From JBOHSA01 sp050732995 (lineage in GTDB: Bacteria; Gemmatimonadota; Gemmatimonadetes; Gemmatimonadales; GWC2-71-9), in contig JBOHSA010000034.1 of assembly GCA_050732995.1 (NCBI GenBank), forward strand, positions 1-39,161: a stretch of 39,161 nt of DNA, given 5' to 3'. Below the pieces are notes generated by a model. That model did not search any database. It had not been told where the DNA came from and saw only the letters and a list, made by a program, of their open reading frames with translations. Each line of letters opens with the position of its first letter. Position 1 is the first letter of the stretch. Both the position numbers and the translations under genes were made by a program. Positions 8,971-18,897 of the stretch are shown here, in pieces.

Positions 8971-9597
8971 TCAGTCGTTGTAGCGCACACCGAGCTTGCG
9001 GAGCGCCCCGTCGGGGCACCCCCGCCACTCCGCCACGAAGGTGTTGCCGCGATACTGCAGGTCCTCGACGCCCAGCCGGCTCGACCAGAAGCCGGCGGCG
9101 GTGAGGTCGCGGAAGCCGTTGAAAAAGGCGACCCCCTGGCTCAAGTCGGGCTTGGCGCGCGCCGGCCAGGCGATCTCGTCCAGCACCGCGGTGCGCTCGG
9201 CCGCGGCGCAGGCGAGGAACGGCTGCTCGAACCGCCGGCGACACTGGATGTCGAGCCAGGCAAGGCCGCCGCGCATGGCGATCCGTCGATCCTCCGAGCC
9301 GTCGATCATGATGAAGTCCATGAACTCGGGGACTCCGGCGTCAGTGGCGCTCCCCGAGCGCTCGTCCTTGGGGATGATGAGGTCCACCAGCGTGCGCACC
9401 GTCTCCCACTCGTGCGCGGTGAAGAACCGGGGCGAGTAGGCCTGGCCGGCGCCAGCCGCCTCGCGGGCGGCGCGCGCGAGTCCGGTCGCGCGCTCCAGCT
9501 CCACGGAGGTCCACGGCAGTGCGGCGGCGAGCGAGCCGAGTGCGAGCAGCTCGATGGCGTCCCGGCGATTCATCTGGTTCACGGTCGCCCGTCCCAT
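8971..9597 (-). CDS. Gluconate 2-dehydrogenase subunit 3-like protein (copy 2)
   Basis: About 208 residues, resembling the small (gamma) subunit of membrane-linked FAD sugar/gluconate dehydrogenases. A Tat-type start (NRRDAIELLALGSLAAAL) is followed by the family's TAHEWETVRTLVDLIIPKDE segment and a C-terminal region with FFNGFRDLTAAGFWSS. Start ATG 9597 overlaps the stop of the upstream GMC gene as TGATG, which suggests translational coupling; ATG 9573 (MNRRD) is an alternative. In characterised enzymes this subunit helps fold and export the flavoprotein subunit through Tat, so it probably partners the GMC protein encoded just upstream. Confidence 0.85.
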   Translation of the reverse strand: MGRATVNQMNRRDAIELLALGSLAAALPWTSVELERATGLARAAREAAGAGQAYSPRFFTAHEWETVRTLVDLIIPKDERSGSATDAGVPEFMDFIMIDGSEDRRIAMRGGLAWLDIQCRRRFEQPFLACAAAERTAVLDEIAWPARAKPDLSQGVAFFNGFRDLTAAGFWSSRLGVEDLQYRGNTFVAEWRGCPDGALRKLGVRYND

Positions 9598-11291
9598 CAG
9601 AGGCCTCCCGACCGGCGCAGGTCGATGATGTGATCCGCCGTCCGCCAGGCCAGCGCGAGAATCGTCCACGTGGGGTTCTTGTCGGCCTGCGAAACGAACG
9701 GGCCGCCGTCCGCCACGAAGAGATTCTTCGCGTCATGCGCCTGGCACCAGCGGTTGAGGGCCGACGTCTTGGGGTCTTCGCCCATCCGGGTGGTGCCGAG
9801 TTCGTGGATGATGCGCCCGCCCGCCGCGATCCCGTAGCCCTGCTCCGCCGCGGGCATGGGGGAAAACACCTGCCCGCCCATCTCCGCGACCAGCGCGCGG
9901 AAGGTCTCCTGCATGTGCTTCGCCTGCTGGTATTCGTGGTCGGCCCATTTCCAGTGGAACCGCAGGACCGGAATCCCCCAACGGTCGACTAGGCTCGGAT
10001 CGATCTCGCAGTAGGACTCCGGGTTGGGGATCATCTCGCCGCGCCCCGAGAAGCCGATGGTCGTGCCGTAATAGCGGCGGTAGTCGTCCTTGAGCTGCTT
10101 GCCGTAGCCGCCGCCCGGCGGATAGCGATGAATCCCGCCCATGAAGCCCGCACCCGGCGCTCCCTGGCCGCCCCACACCTCGATGTGATAGCCCCGCGGG
10201 AACCCGAGCCGCCGGTTGTCGAGCCACCAGGGCATATAGATGTGGGCGCCGCCGACGCCGTCCTCGTTGTGGGGCACGTGGTCGGCCAGGCGCGGGATGA
10301 AGCCGGCGACATCGGTGCCGGTCGTGTCGGTGAGGTACTTCCCCACGACGCCGCTCGAGTTGGCGAGTCCCTGGGGGAACAGCCCGGAGCGCGAGTTGAG
10401 GAGCAGCCGCGCCGACTCGCACGCGCTCGCGGCGAGCACCACGATTCGGGCCCGCACATGGCGGTCGGCACCCGCCGTCTTGTCCACGTAGGAAACGCCG
10501 GTCACGCGCCCGGACGGGTCGAGCGTCACTTCGCGGGCCATGGCGTTCGTGAGCAGCGTCAGCTTCCCCGTCGCCCGCGCCGGGGCGAGGAGGACGTTCG
10601 TGGAAGAGAAGTTCGCGTGCGTGCGGCACCCGCGGTTGCACTGGCCGCAGTAATGACACGACGGCCGGCCGTTCAGGGGACGGGTGAGGATGGAGAGGCG
10701 TGACGCGACGCAGGTGATTCCCAGCCGATCGCACGCCTGTTTCACCAGCAGCTCGTAGCAGCGGGGCCGGGGCGGAGGGAGAAAGACCCCGTCGGGCTCG
10801 TTCGGGAGCCCCTCGCGACTGCCGAAGATCCCCACCAGCCGGTCGACCCGGTCATAGTAGGGCTTGAGGTCGTCGTAGCCGATCGGCCAGTCATCGCCCA
10901 AGCCGTCGAGGCTCTTGCGCCGGAAGTCGTTCGGCCCGAACCGGAGGGAGATGCGCCCCCAGTGATTGGTGCGGCCGCCGACCATGCGGGCGCGCCACCA
11001 GTCGAACTGTGTGCCGGGCGCGCGGGTGTAGGGCTCGCCCGCGATCTGCCAGCCGCCGATGCAGGCGTCGAACTCGCCGAACGGCCGCTCCGCCGTCGAG
11101 CCGCCCCGGCGGGGCGACTCGTAGGGCCAGGTGAGCATCGCGGAATCGATGGCATTGTCCCAGGGCCCGCCGGCTTCGAGCAGCACGACGTCGGCGCCGG
11201 CCCAGGTGAGCGCGTAGGCGGCCATGCCCCCACCGGCGCCGGAGCCGACGATGCAGACGTCGAACAACGTGCCCTGCGGCGGCTTGGGCAT
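9597..11291 (-). CDS. GMC family FAD-dependent sugar/glycoside dehydrogenase (copy 2)
   Basis: A 564-residue flavoprotein. The FAD-binding Rossmann motif is CIVGSGAGGG (13-22) followed by LLEAGG. A cysteine motif C212-x2-C215-x2-C218-x3-C222 resembles the iron-sulphur-binding insert of FAD-dependent sugar dehydrogenases. The C-terminus has HELGTTRMG and DKNPT, where GMC enzymes place the catalytic His and His/Asn pair. It lacks its own signal peptide and would be exported with the Tat-bearing subunit 3 encoded next. ATG 11291 follows the upstream stop by 14 bases. Likely role: periplasmic oxidation of a sugar or glycoside hydroxyl with electrons passed to a cytochrome. Confidence 0.87.
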   Translation of the reverse strand: MPKPPQGTLFDVCIVGSGAGGGMAAYALTWAGADVVLLEAGGPWDNAIDSAMLTWPYESPRRGGSTAERPFGEFDACIGGWQIAGEPYTRAPGTQFDWWRARMVGGRTNHWGRISLRFGPNDFRRKSLDGLGDDWPIGYDDLKPYYDRVDRLVGIFGSREGLPNEPDGVFLPPPRPRCYELLVKQACDRLGITCVASRLSILTRPLNGRPSCHYCGQCNRGCRTHANFSSTNVLLAPARATGKLTLLTNAMAREVTLDPSGRVTGVSYVDKTAGADRHVRARIVVLAASACESARLLLNSRSGLFPQGLANSSGVVGKYLTDTTGTDVAGFIPRLADHVPHNEDGVGGAHIYMPWWLDNRRLGFPRGYHIEVWGGQGAPGAGFMGGIHRYPPGGGYGKQLKDDYRRYYGTTIGFSGRGEMIPNPESYCEIDPSLVDRWGIPVLRFHWKWADHEYQQAKHMQETFRALVAEMGGQVFSPMPAAEQGYGIAAGGRIIHELGTTRMGEDPKTSALNRWCQAHDAKNLFVADGGPFVSQADKNPTWTILALAWRTADHIIDLRRSGGL

Positions 11292-11305
11292 CGGCCCCCC
11301 TCCCC

Positions 11306-12201
<896 letters not shown>

Positions 12202-12202
<1 letters not shown>

Positions 12203-13029
12203 CAGAACTCGAGCCGCTTCAAGTACTCGTAACTCGCCCGCGCGAAGGCCAGCGGGTCCGACGGCTGATCGTGCTCCACGAAGACGTGCCGGATCCCGGC
12301 CTGGGCCCGCCGGGCGAAGATCCGCGGCCAGTCGATGGCGCCGCGACCCACGTCCACCATCCGGTGCTCGGGCGCGCCCGCCGAATCCTTCACATGGACC
12401 AGCGTGATGCGACCGGGATACTCCGCGAAATAGCGTAGCGGGTCCTGGCCGCCCTTGGTGATCCAGTACAGGTCGATCTCGAGCTGGACGAGCGTGGGGT
12501 CGGTGCCGCCGAGCAGCAGGTCGAACGGGAGGCGCCCCGCGAGGGGGACGAACTCGTAGTCGTGGTTGTGGTAGGCGAACTGGAGGCCCGCCCCGCGGCA
12601 GCGCTCCCCGATCCGGTTGAAGTCGTCCGCGAGTCGCTTCCAGGCGTCGCGCGTCCGGCGCTCTTCCGCGGGAATCCACGCGACCACGACGTAGTGGTGT
12701 CCGATCGACGCGGCGGAGGCGAGCGTCCGGTCCGGGTCGTCGCGCAGGTCGGCGAGCGGCAGGTGCGTGCCCGGCGCCGTCAGGCCGGCACGGACCAGAG
12801 CGCTCTTGACCAGCGCGGGGCCGCGGTCGAAATACCCCGCGAACTCGACCTCCCGGTACCCGATCGCGGCGATACGCGCGAGCGTGCCCTCGAAGTCGTC
12901 GCGCAGGAGCGTGCGGACGGTATACAGCTGGATACCGATGCGGTCGAGACCATCGTGGGACGTGGGGACCGGGGTGTGAGGTACCAGCGCCATCCCGGCG
13001 CACAATTGGAGGAACGCGCGCCGGTCCAT
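12202..13029 (-). CDS. Sugar phosphate isomerase/epimerase-like TIM-barrel protein (copy A), Tat-exported
   Basis: About 275 residues. The start MDRRAFLQLCAGMALV is a good Tat signal. The mature part begins DRIGIQLYTVR, the usual first strand of this family, and continues with LQFAYHNHDYEF, LVQLEIDLYWI and LVHVKDS, which carry the conserved His, Glu/Asp and Lys residues of the active site. ATG 13056 is in frame and would add nine residues; neither start has a strong ribosome site. It is only distantly similar to its neighbour copy B, so they may catalyse successive steps. Confidence 0.85.
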
Positions 13030-13070
13030 CGTCGACCCATGCCCCGCATCTCCCATGCCACCCACTGCCG

Positions 13071-14756
13071 TTATAGCTCCCGCCGCTTCAGCTGGTCCAC
13101 CGCGTAGGCCGCCGCCCGGGCCGTGAGCGCCATGTAGGTGATCGAGGGGTTCTGGCAGCCCGACGAGGTCATTGCGGCACCGTCGGTGACGAACAGGTTC
13201 TGGACGTCGTGCGCCTGGCAGTAGGCGTTCAGCACGGAGGTCTTCGGGTCGCGGCCCATGCGCGCTGTGCCCATCTCGTGGATCGCGAGGCCGGGCGCGT
13301 TGTCCTCGACGAACGGCGTGATGTCCTTCGCCCCCGCAGCTTCGAGCATCTCCGCGGCCGTCACGGACATGTCCTGCAGCATCTTGCGCTCGTTGTCGCT
13401 CCACACGCAGTGGACGTGGAGCACCGGGATCCCCCAGGCATCGACGCGCCCTGTGTCGATCTCGACGTAGTTCGTGCTCCGGGGGAGGCACTCGCCGAAG
13501 CCGTACAGGCTGAAGCGCCACGGTCCCGGCGTGCGCAGCCGGTGCTTGAAGGCGGCGCCGAAGCCCGGCAGCGAGCTCCCGCGGCTCCAGCCGGGGCGGC
13601 TGGCGCCGCCCTGAAAGCCGTAGCCCCGCAGGAAATCTGGATGCGGCGACTTTACGTTGCGGAACCGCGGCACATAAATGCCGTTCGGGCGGCGACCGAA
13701 GACTTCGTGGTCCTCCATTCCGGGAATCACGCCGCGCGCGCCGCCGCCCATGGGATGGTCCATGAGATTGCGGCCCAGCTCGCCGCTCGAGTTGGCGAGC
13801 CCGGCCGAAAAGCGCGGGCTCGTGGAATTGAGCAGGATGCGGGCCGACTCCAGGGCTGAAGCGCACAGGAAGATCAAGCGGCCGCTGAACTCGAGCTCCT
13901 GCCGCGTCCGGCCATCGACCACGCGCACGCCGGCGGCGCGCGCGCGGCGTGCGTCGTAGGTGACGCTGCGCACGACACTGTACGGCCGGATGGTGAGTCG
14001 TCCGGTGGCCCGCGCAGCCGGCAGCGTGACGCCCAGACTGTTGAAATAGGAATGCGTGGCGCAGCCCCGCCAGCACGGGCCGCAGTAATGGCAGGCCGCC
14101 CGGCCGCGGTGCGGGCGCGTGAGGATCGCGCAGCGACCGATGGTCAGCACCCGCTCCCCACCGAAGTGCCGCGTCAACGCGTCGCGCACGACCTGCTCGG
14201 CGCAGTTCAACCCCATCGGCGGGAGGAACTTGCCATCGGGCAGCTGCGGGAGCCCCAGCGCCTCACCGCTGACACCGATAAAGTCATCTACGTAGTCGTA
14301 CCACGGTCCGAGGTCGGCGTAGCGGATTGGCCAGTCCACGCCGAACCCCTCGCGGGCGTTCGCGTCGAAGTCCAGGTCGCTGAGGCGATAGGTCTGGCGC
14401 CCCCACATGAGCGAGCGCCCGCCGAGGTGGCGCCCGCGGATCCAGACGAACGGCTTGTCCGCGTCGTAGGTGTAGGGATTGTCCACGTCGTCCACGAAGA
14501 AGTGCTTGGTCTCTTCTTCGTACGGCCCCGCCTTGCTCTGGATGAACTGCCGGGCCTGCGCGTGCCGGCGATCGCCCAGGCCGCGGAACTTGAACTCGTA
14601 GACCGGCTCGTGCTCCAGGTAGTCCTTCGCGGGATCCATCGGGCGCCCGGCCTCGAGCAGGAGGGTGCGCAATCCCCGCTCCGTCAGCTCCTTGGCAGCC
14701 CAGCCCCCGCTGATCCCCGAGCCCACCACGATTGCATCGTAGGTGACGGCGGTCAT
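13071..14756 (-). CDS. GMC family FAD-dependent sugar/glycoside dehydrogenase (copy 1)
   Basis: A 561-residue flavoprotein starting at ATG 14756, which overlaps the stop of the upstream subunit-3 gene as TGATG. It has AIVVGSGISGG (8-18) for FAD, GGRSLMWGRQ, a cysteine motif C222-x2-C225-x2-C228-x3-C232, and a C-terminal HEMGTARMG. It is a paralogue of the 9597-11291 protein but clearly diverged. It has no signal peptide of its own, so export presumably depends on the Tat-bearing partner encoded immediately upstream. Likely a periplasmic sugar, glycoside or cyclitol dehydrogenase. Confidence 0.87.
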   Translation of the reverse strand: MTAVTYDAIVVGSGISGGWAAKELTERGLRTLLLEAGRPMDPAKDYLEHEPVYEFKFRGLGDRRHAQARQFIQSKAGPYEEETKHFFVDDVDNPYTYDADKPFVWIRGRHLGGRSLMWGRQTYRLSDLDFDANAREGFGVDWPIRYADLGPWYDYVDDFIGVSGEALGLPQLPDGKFLPPMGLNCAEQVVRDALTRHFGGERVLTIGRCAILTRPHRGRAACHYCGPCWRGCATHSYFNSLGVTLPAARATGRLTIRPYSVVRSVTYDARRARAAGVRVVDGRTRQELEFSGRLIFLCASALESARILLNSTSPRFSAGLANSSGELGRNLMDHPMGGGARGVIPGMEDHEVFGRRPNGIYVPRFRNVKSPHPDFLRGYGFQGGASRPGWSRGSSLPGFGAAFKHRLRTPGPWRFSLYGFGECLPRSTNYVEIDTGRVDAWGIPVLHVHCVWSDNERKMLQDMSVTAAEMLEAAGAKDITPFVEDNAPGLAIHEMGTARMGRDPKTSVLNAYCQAHDVQNLFVTDGAAMTSSGCQNPSITYMALTARAAAYAVDQLKRREL

Positions 14757-15343
14757 CACTCGCCTCCGGGGGAGGGGATCCCGGTCGCCACGCACGGGTC
14801 GTAGCGTCCCGGCACCACCTGGTAGCGCAGCTCCTGGGTCACGCCGACTTCGGACGTGTAGTACCCGTAGATCGTCAGATACTTCATCCGGTGGAAGAAG
14901 AGGCGCGCGGGGTCCGCGTTCGCGTCGCGCAGGGCGGCGACCTCCGCGTCGAGGCCGCTCACGATCGCGGCCTGCTGCCCCGGGGCGGCGGCGACGAACT
15001 CCGCGCCGAACGCGACCCGGCTCCGCGTATCCACGTCAGCGAGGCCCGCGAGGAAGCGCGCGCGCTCGTCCTCCGTGTACCACTCGGCCAACAGGAGATC
15101 GATGAACTCGGTGACGCGGGCGGTCCGGGCGCCCGGCGTATCCGTCTCGGGAATGATCAGCTCGGCGAGCGCCACGACCGTCGCGTTCTGATGGTCGTCG
15201 AGCACGCGCAGGGCGCTCGGGCCGCGCGTCGCCGTCCGGACGTGGAGCGACCGGCCGAGGGCCAGCAGTTGCTCGGGCGCGAGCCCGGCGAGCGTGGGGA
15301 TGGCCGCACTGCCGAGCAGCCGCAGCAGGTCGCGTCGGTTCAT
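14756..15343 (-). CDS. Gluconate 2-dehydrogenase subunit 3-like protein (copy 1)
   Basis: A 195-residue protein, the first gene of the minus-strand operon. The Tat-like start is MNRRDLLRLLGSAAIPTLAG; the body has the family motif VVALAELIIPETDTPGA and ends with FHRMKYLTIYGYYTSEVGV, which is characteristic of this subunit. A ribosome site (GGAGAGG, about 7 bases before ATG 15343) supports the start. It is the presumed small subunit and export chaperone of the GMC protein that follows. The region upstream is shared with a divergent epimerase gene. Confidence 0.87.
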   Translation of the reverse strand: MNRRDLLRLLGSAAIPTLAGLAPEQLLALGRSLHVRTATRGPSALRVLDDHQNATVVALAELIIPETDTPGARTARVTEFIDLLLAEWYTEDERARFLAGLADVDTRSRVAFGAEFVAAAPGQQAAIVSGLDAEVAALRDANADPARLFFHRMKYLTIYGYYTSEVGVTQELRYQVVPGRYDPCVATGIPSPGGE

Positions 15344-15368
15344 GCGCAAGCCTCTCCTGTCCCCGGGC

Positions 15369-15387
15369 GGCCTCCGGGACGGAGGCC
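15369..15387. other. Perfect 8-bp hairpin between divergent genes
   Basis: GGCCTCCG and CGGAGGCC flank a 3-base loop. It lies 26 bases before the subunit-3 start on one side and about 100 bases before the epimerase on the other. There is no T-run, so an operator or mRNA leader structure is as likely as a terminator. Confidence 0.45.
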
Positions 15388-15474
15388 CGGCCCCCGGATG
15401 CATGGTCCAACTTGCCGCCCCGCCGGGAGGGGCGCCAGGCGGCCGCACGGGTGTCTGGGACGCGCCGGCGCCCC

Positions 15475-15480
15475 TAGCTT
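15475..15480 (+). promoter_or_regulatory. Probable -10 box TAGCTT of the epimerase gene
   Basis: TAGCTT ends 7 bases before GTG 15488 and no Shine-Dalgarno is present, so transcription would begin at or next to the start codon. No good -35 is visible. The same hexamer stands 9 bases before the start at 38778. Confidence 0.45.
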
Positions 15481-15487
15481 TCCCGGC

Positions 15488-16471
15488 GTGACACTCCGGG
15501 TGCTGGTGACGGGTGGCGCCGGGTTCATCGGGTCGCACGTGGCGGAAGCGCATCTCGCCGCGGGCGACGAAGTGACCGTGCTGGATGACCTGTCGTCGGG
15601 GCGGCGGGACCAGGTGCCCGCCGGCGCGCGCTTCGTCCTGGGCGACGTGCGCTCGGCCGAGGCGCGCGCCCTGGTCGCCGGCGGCGGCTTCACCGTGCTC
15701 AATCACCAGGCCGCGCAGATGGACGTGCGTCGCTCCGTGGCCGAGCCGTCCTTCGACGCCTCCGTCAATGTCCTCGGCCTGCTCAACCTGCTCGAGGGAG
15801 CGCGGGCCGGCGGCGTGCGGCGCGTGGTGTTCGCCTCCTCCGGCGGCACGGTGTACGGCGACGGCGCCTCCCGGCCCACCGATGAGGCCGCGCCGAAGCT
15901 CCCGGCATCCCCCTACGGCGTCGCCAAACTGGCCGCCGAGTACTACCTCGTCACTTACGGGCGCTTGTTCGGACTCGAATCCGTGGCATTGCGCTACGCC
16001 AACGTCTACGGTCCTCACCAGAGCGCCGCAGGCGAGGCCGGCGTCGTGGCGATCTTCGGCCGGCAGCTCCTGGCGGGCGAACCGGTGACGATCTTCGGCG
16101 ACGGCGAGCAGACGCGCGATTTCGTGTACGTGGCCGACGTCGCGGCGGCAAACCTCGCGGCAGCCGGGTGGGCTGCGCCGCCCCTGCGCGACGTGGATTC
16201 CCGGGCGCTCAACATCGGCACCGCAGTCGCGACGTCGGTCAACGGGCTCGTGGGCCAATTGGCGGAGGTGGCCGGCCGGCGACCCTCGGCCCGGCACGCA
16301 CCGGAGCGTGCGGGCGAGCTGCGGCACAGCCAGCTGGCCGTGGGGAAGGTGGCAAGGGAGCTGAATTGGCGGCCGAGCACGGCATTGGCCGCGGGGCTGC
16401 GGGCCACTCTGGACTGGCTGGCAGGAGATACTGGAGCGTCGCCCCGAAAAGCAGGTATAATCCCCGCATGA
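15488..16471 (+). CDS. NAD-dependent nucleotide-sugar epimerase/dehydratase (GalE-like)
   Basis: A 327-residue extended short-chain dehydrogenase. It begins VTLRVLVTGG with the NAD motif GGAGFIGSH (9-17), has FASSGGTVYGD for the catalytic Ser/Thr and Y143-x3-K147 (YGVAK), and RDFVYVADVA near 215, typical of UDP-glucose 4-epimerase-like enzymes. It probably interconverts a nucleotide sugar for surface polysaccharide; the exact sugar is not determinable. Start GTG 15488 sits just after a TAGCTT box. Its stop overlaps the ccmE start as ATGA, so it may be cotranscribed with the ccm genes although the functions look unrelated. Confidence 0.88.
   Translation: MTLRVLVTGGAGFIGSHVAEAHLAAGDEVTVLDDLSSGRRDQVPAGARFVLGDVRSAEARALVAGGGFTVLNHQAAQMDVRRSVAEPSFDASVNVLGLLNLLEGARAGGVRRVVFASSGGTVYGDGASRPTDEAAPKLPASPYGVAKLAAEYYLVTYGRLFGLESVALRYANVYGPHQSAAGEAGVVAIFGRQLLAGEPVTIFGDGEQTRDFVYVADVAAANLAAAGWAAPPLRDVDSRALNIGTAVATSVNGLVGQLAEVAGRRPSARHAPERAGELRHSQLAVGKVARELNWRPSTALAAGLRATLDWLAGDTGASPRKAGIIPA
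16456..16461 (+). promoter_or_regulatory. TATAAT box just before ccmE
   Basis: A perfect TATAAT ends 6 bases before ATG 16468, inside the last codons of the epimerase gene. It could drive a leaderless ccm transcript independent of the epimerase. No convincing -35 is seen. Confidence 0.45.
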
Positions 16472-16872
16472 ATGCCGGCACCAAGTTCGCCCTCGGCGCG
16501 GTCCTCATCGTGGGGTCGGTCGGCTACCTGATGGCTTCGGGAATCCGGGAAACGGGCCAGTTCTTCCTGACCCCGAGCGAGCTGTCCCGCAAGGTCGCTG
16601 CCGATCCGTCGCTCTACGACCTCGGCCTGAAGGTGGGGGCTCGAGTCGTGCCCGGGAGCGTCACTAAAGACGTCGCCTCCCAGACGCTCCGCTTCCGGAT
16701 CACGGACGGGAGTGCGTCGTATCCCGTGGTGTTCCGTGGCTTGCCTCCCGACACCTTCACCGACTCGGTGGAAGTGGTCGTGGAAGGACGGCTGCAGCGC
16801 GACGGCGTGCTGCACGCGACCGACGTGCTCGCCAAGTGCGGATCCCGCTACGAAGCGGTGCCCAAGGCGTAG
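16468..16872 (+). CDS. ccmE: Cytochrome c maturation haem chaperone CcmE, CxxxY variant
   Basis: A 134-residue periplasmic haem chaperone anchored by one N-terminal membrane segment (about 6-24). The beta-barrel part includes VPGSVTKD and YPVVFRGLPPDTF. The C-terminal haem-binding motif of classical CcmE is LAKHDENY-like; here it reads VLAKCGSRY, so Cys124 replaces the histidine and Tyr128 is kept. This is the CxxxY form known from some archaea and bacteria. ATG 16468 overlaps the upstream stop (ATGA), and the ccmF start follows the ccmE stop with no spacer. Confidence 0.92.
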   Translation: MNAGTKFALGAVLIVGSVGYLMASGIRETGQFFLTPSELSRKVAADPSLYDLGLKVGARVVPGSVTKDVASQTLRFRITDGSASYPVVFRGLPPDTFTDSVEVVVEGRLQRDGVLHATDVLAKCGSRYEAVPKA

Positions 16873-18897
16873 ATGACCCTGCTCGGCAACTTGGCGCTGT
16901 GGCTCGCCTTTCTCCTCGGGCTCTGGGGTGGGCTGGCCGGACTCATCGGGGGTTTCACGGGTCGGTCGGATCTCGAGCGCAGCGCGCGACACGCGGTGTT
17001 CGCCGTGTGTGGCGCGCTGCTCGTCGCCGTCGTCGCGCTCGAGGTGGCGCTGTTCGCGCACGACTTCAACGTCGAGTACGTCGCCTCCTACACCAGCCGT
17101 AACCTGCCGACCTTTTACACCTGGTCGGCCCTGTACGCGGGGCAGCAAGGCAGCCTGCTGTTCTGGGCCGCGGTGCTGTCGCTGTTCGGCGTGCTGGCCC
17201 AGGTGTTCACCGCGCGGCGTCATCGCCTGTATCTCCCCTACGTCGCCGCGGTGGGCTGCCTCGTCACGACCTTCTTCGTGAGCGTGCTGCTCTTCGCGGC
17301 GAACCCCTTCGACCGGCTGCCCTACACGCCGGTCGACGGCCGGGGCATGAACCCGCAGCTGCAGAATCCCGGCATGGTGTTCCACCCTCCCATGCTCTAC
17401 CTCGGGTATATCTCGATCACCATCCCCTTCGCCTTCGCGATGGCGGCCCTCCTCTCGAAACGGCTCGAGGGCGATTGGCTGGTGGCGATCCGGAAGTGGA
17501 CGCTCGTTTCCTGGTTGTTCCTTTCGATCGGGCTCCTCCTGGGCATGTGGTGGGCGTACGTCGAGCTCGGCTGGGGAGGGTATTGGGCCTGGGATCCGGT
17601 GGAGAACGCCGCGCTGCTCCCCTGGCTCACGATCACCGCCTTCCTGCATTCCGTGATGATCCAGGAGAAGCGGGGCATGCTGAAGAAATGGAACCTGGCG
17701 CTGATCATCGGCTCCTGGCTCCTCTCCATCTTCGGCACGTTCCTCACGCGGTCCGGCGTGATCGCCAGCGTGCACTCGTTCACGCAGTCGCGCGTCGGGT
17801 ACTTCTTTCTCGGGTTCTTGATCCTCGGCGCGGCGCTGAGCTTCACGCTATACGCGCGCCGGCTGCCGCTGCTCGCGGCCGAGGCGCGACTCGAATCCAT
17901 GGTGAGCCGGGAGGCGAGCTTCTTGTTCAACAACCTGATGTTCGTGGGGATCGCCTTCTCCGTGCTGTGGGGGACGCTGTTCCCGATCCTGTCGGAATGG
18001 GTGCAGGGAACCAAGGTCACGGTGGGGCCGCCCTTCTTCAATCTGGTGAACGTGCCGCTCGGCCTCGCGCTGCTTGCGCTCACGGGGATCGGGCCGCTCA
18101 TCGCGTGGCGCCGCGCCTCCGTCCCGAACTTGAAACGCCAGTTCGCCGCCCCCGTCACCGCAGGCGGCCTGATGGCGCTGGCGCTGCTCACGGCTGGCAT
18201 GCGGGACGGGTACGCGCTCGTCGCGTTCGCCCTCGGCGCGTTCGTGACGGGGACCGTCGGGCAGGAGTTCGCGCGCGGGGTGGGGGCGCGCCGGCGCCAG
18301 TACGGGGAATCCCCCTGGGCCGCGCTCACGCACCTCGTCGGCCGCAACCGGCGCCGCTACGGCGGCTACATCGTGCACCTCGGCATCGTGGTGCTGTTCA
18401 TCGCCTTCGCCGGGATGGCATTCAAGACGGAGACGCAGGCGACGCTCCGGCCCGGCGAGTCGGCCTCGCTGCAGAGCCCGTACGGCGATACCTACTCGTT
18501 CACCAACCTCGGGATTTCCCAGTACGACGCCCTCAACCGGCAGGTGACCGCCGCCTTGGTGGAGGTGGCCCGGGACGGCCGGCGGATCGGGCTGCTCGCG
18601 ACGGAGAAGCGCCAGCACGTGGATGCCCTGGGCCGGCCCACCTTCGAGCCCTCGACCGAGGTTGGCATCATGAGCGGCCCGCGCCTGGATCTCTACGGCG
18701 TCTTGGCGGGCGTGGTGAACGGCACCGAGCAGGCGGTGTTCCGCTTCACGATCAACCCGCTCGTGTGGTGGGTGTGGTTCGGCGGCTACATCGTGGTGTT
18801 CGGCGGGCTGGTCGTGATGTGGCCGGGCGCCGGCGCGCCGGCGGTCCGGCGGGCCCAGGCAGGGTATGCGGTGAAGCTGGTGGGGACGGTGCGATGA
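16873..18897 (+). CDS. ccmF: Cytochrome c haem lyase subunit CcmF
   Basis: A 674-residue polytopic membrane protein that, with CcmH, attaches haem to apocytochromes outside the membrane. The WWD haem-handling motif is present (WWAYVELGWGGYWAWDP, about 227-243). It also has NPQLQNPGMVFHPPMLYLGY and ERNG-type conserved stretches, plus a C-terminal membrane segment after a large periplasmic loop (about 515-615). Length is normal for CcmF. ATG 16873 directly abuts the ccmE stop; the ccmF stop overlaps ccmH (ATGA). Confidence 0.95.
   Translation: MTLLGNLALWLAFLLGLWGGLAGLIGGFTGRSDLERSARHAVFAVCGALLVAVVALEVALFAHDFNVEYVASYTSRNLPTFYTWSALYAGQQGSLLFWAAVLSLFGVLAQVFTARRHRLYLPYVAAVGCLVTTFFVSVLLFAANPFDRLPYTPVDGRGMNPQLQNPGMVFHPPMLYLGYISITIPFAFAMAALLSKRLEGDWLVAIRKWTLVSWLFLSIGLLLGMWWAYVELGWGGYWAWDPVENAALLPWLTITAFLHSVMIQEKRGMLKKWNLALIIGSWLLSIFGTFLTRSGVIASVHSFTQSRVGYFFLGFLILGAALSFTLYARRLPLLAAEARLESMVSREASFLFNNLMFVGIAFSVLWGTLFPILSEWVQGTKVTVGPPFFNLVNVPLGLALLALTGIGPLIAWRRASVPNLKRQFAAPVTAGGLMALALLTAGMRDGYALVAFALGAFVTGTVGQEFARGVGARRRQYGESPWAALTHLVGRNRRRYGGYIVHLGIVVLFIAFAGMAFKTETQATLRPGESASLQSPYGDTYSFTNLGISQYDALNRQVTAALVEVARDGRRIGLLATEKRQHVDALGRPTFEPSTEVGIMSGPRLDLYGVLAGVVNGTEQAVFRFTINPLVWWVWFGGYIVVFGGLVVMWPGAGAPAVRRAQAGYAVKLVGTVR

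Noticed and set aside
15417..15435. A second short hairpin (CGCCCC/GGGGCG) upstream of the epimerase.
   Set aside because: A 6-bp stem in sequence this rich in G and C is expected by chance.
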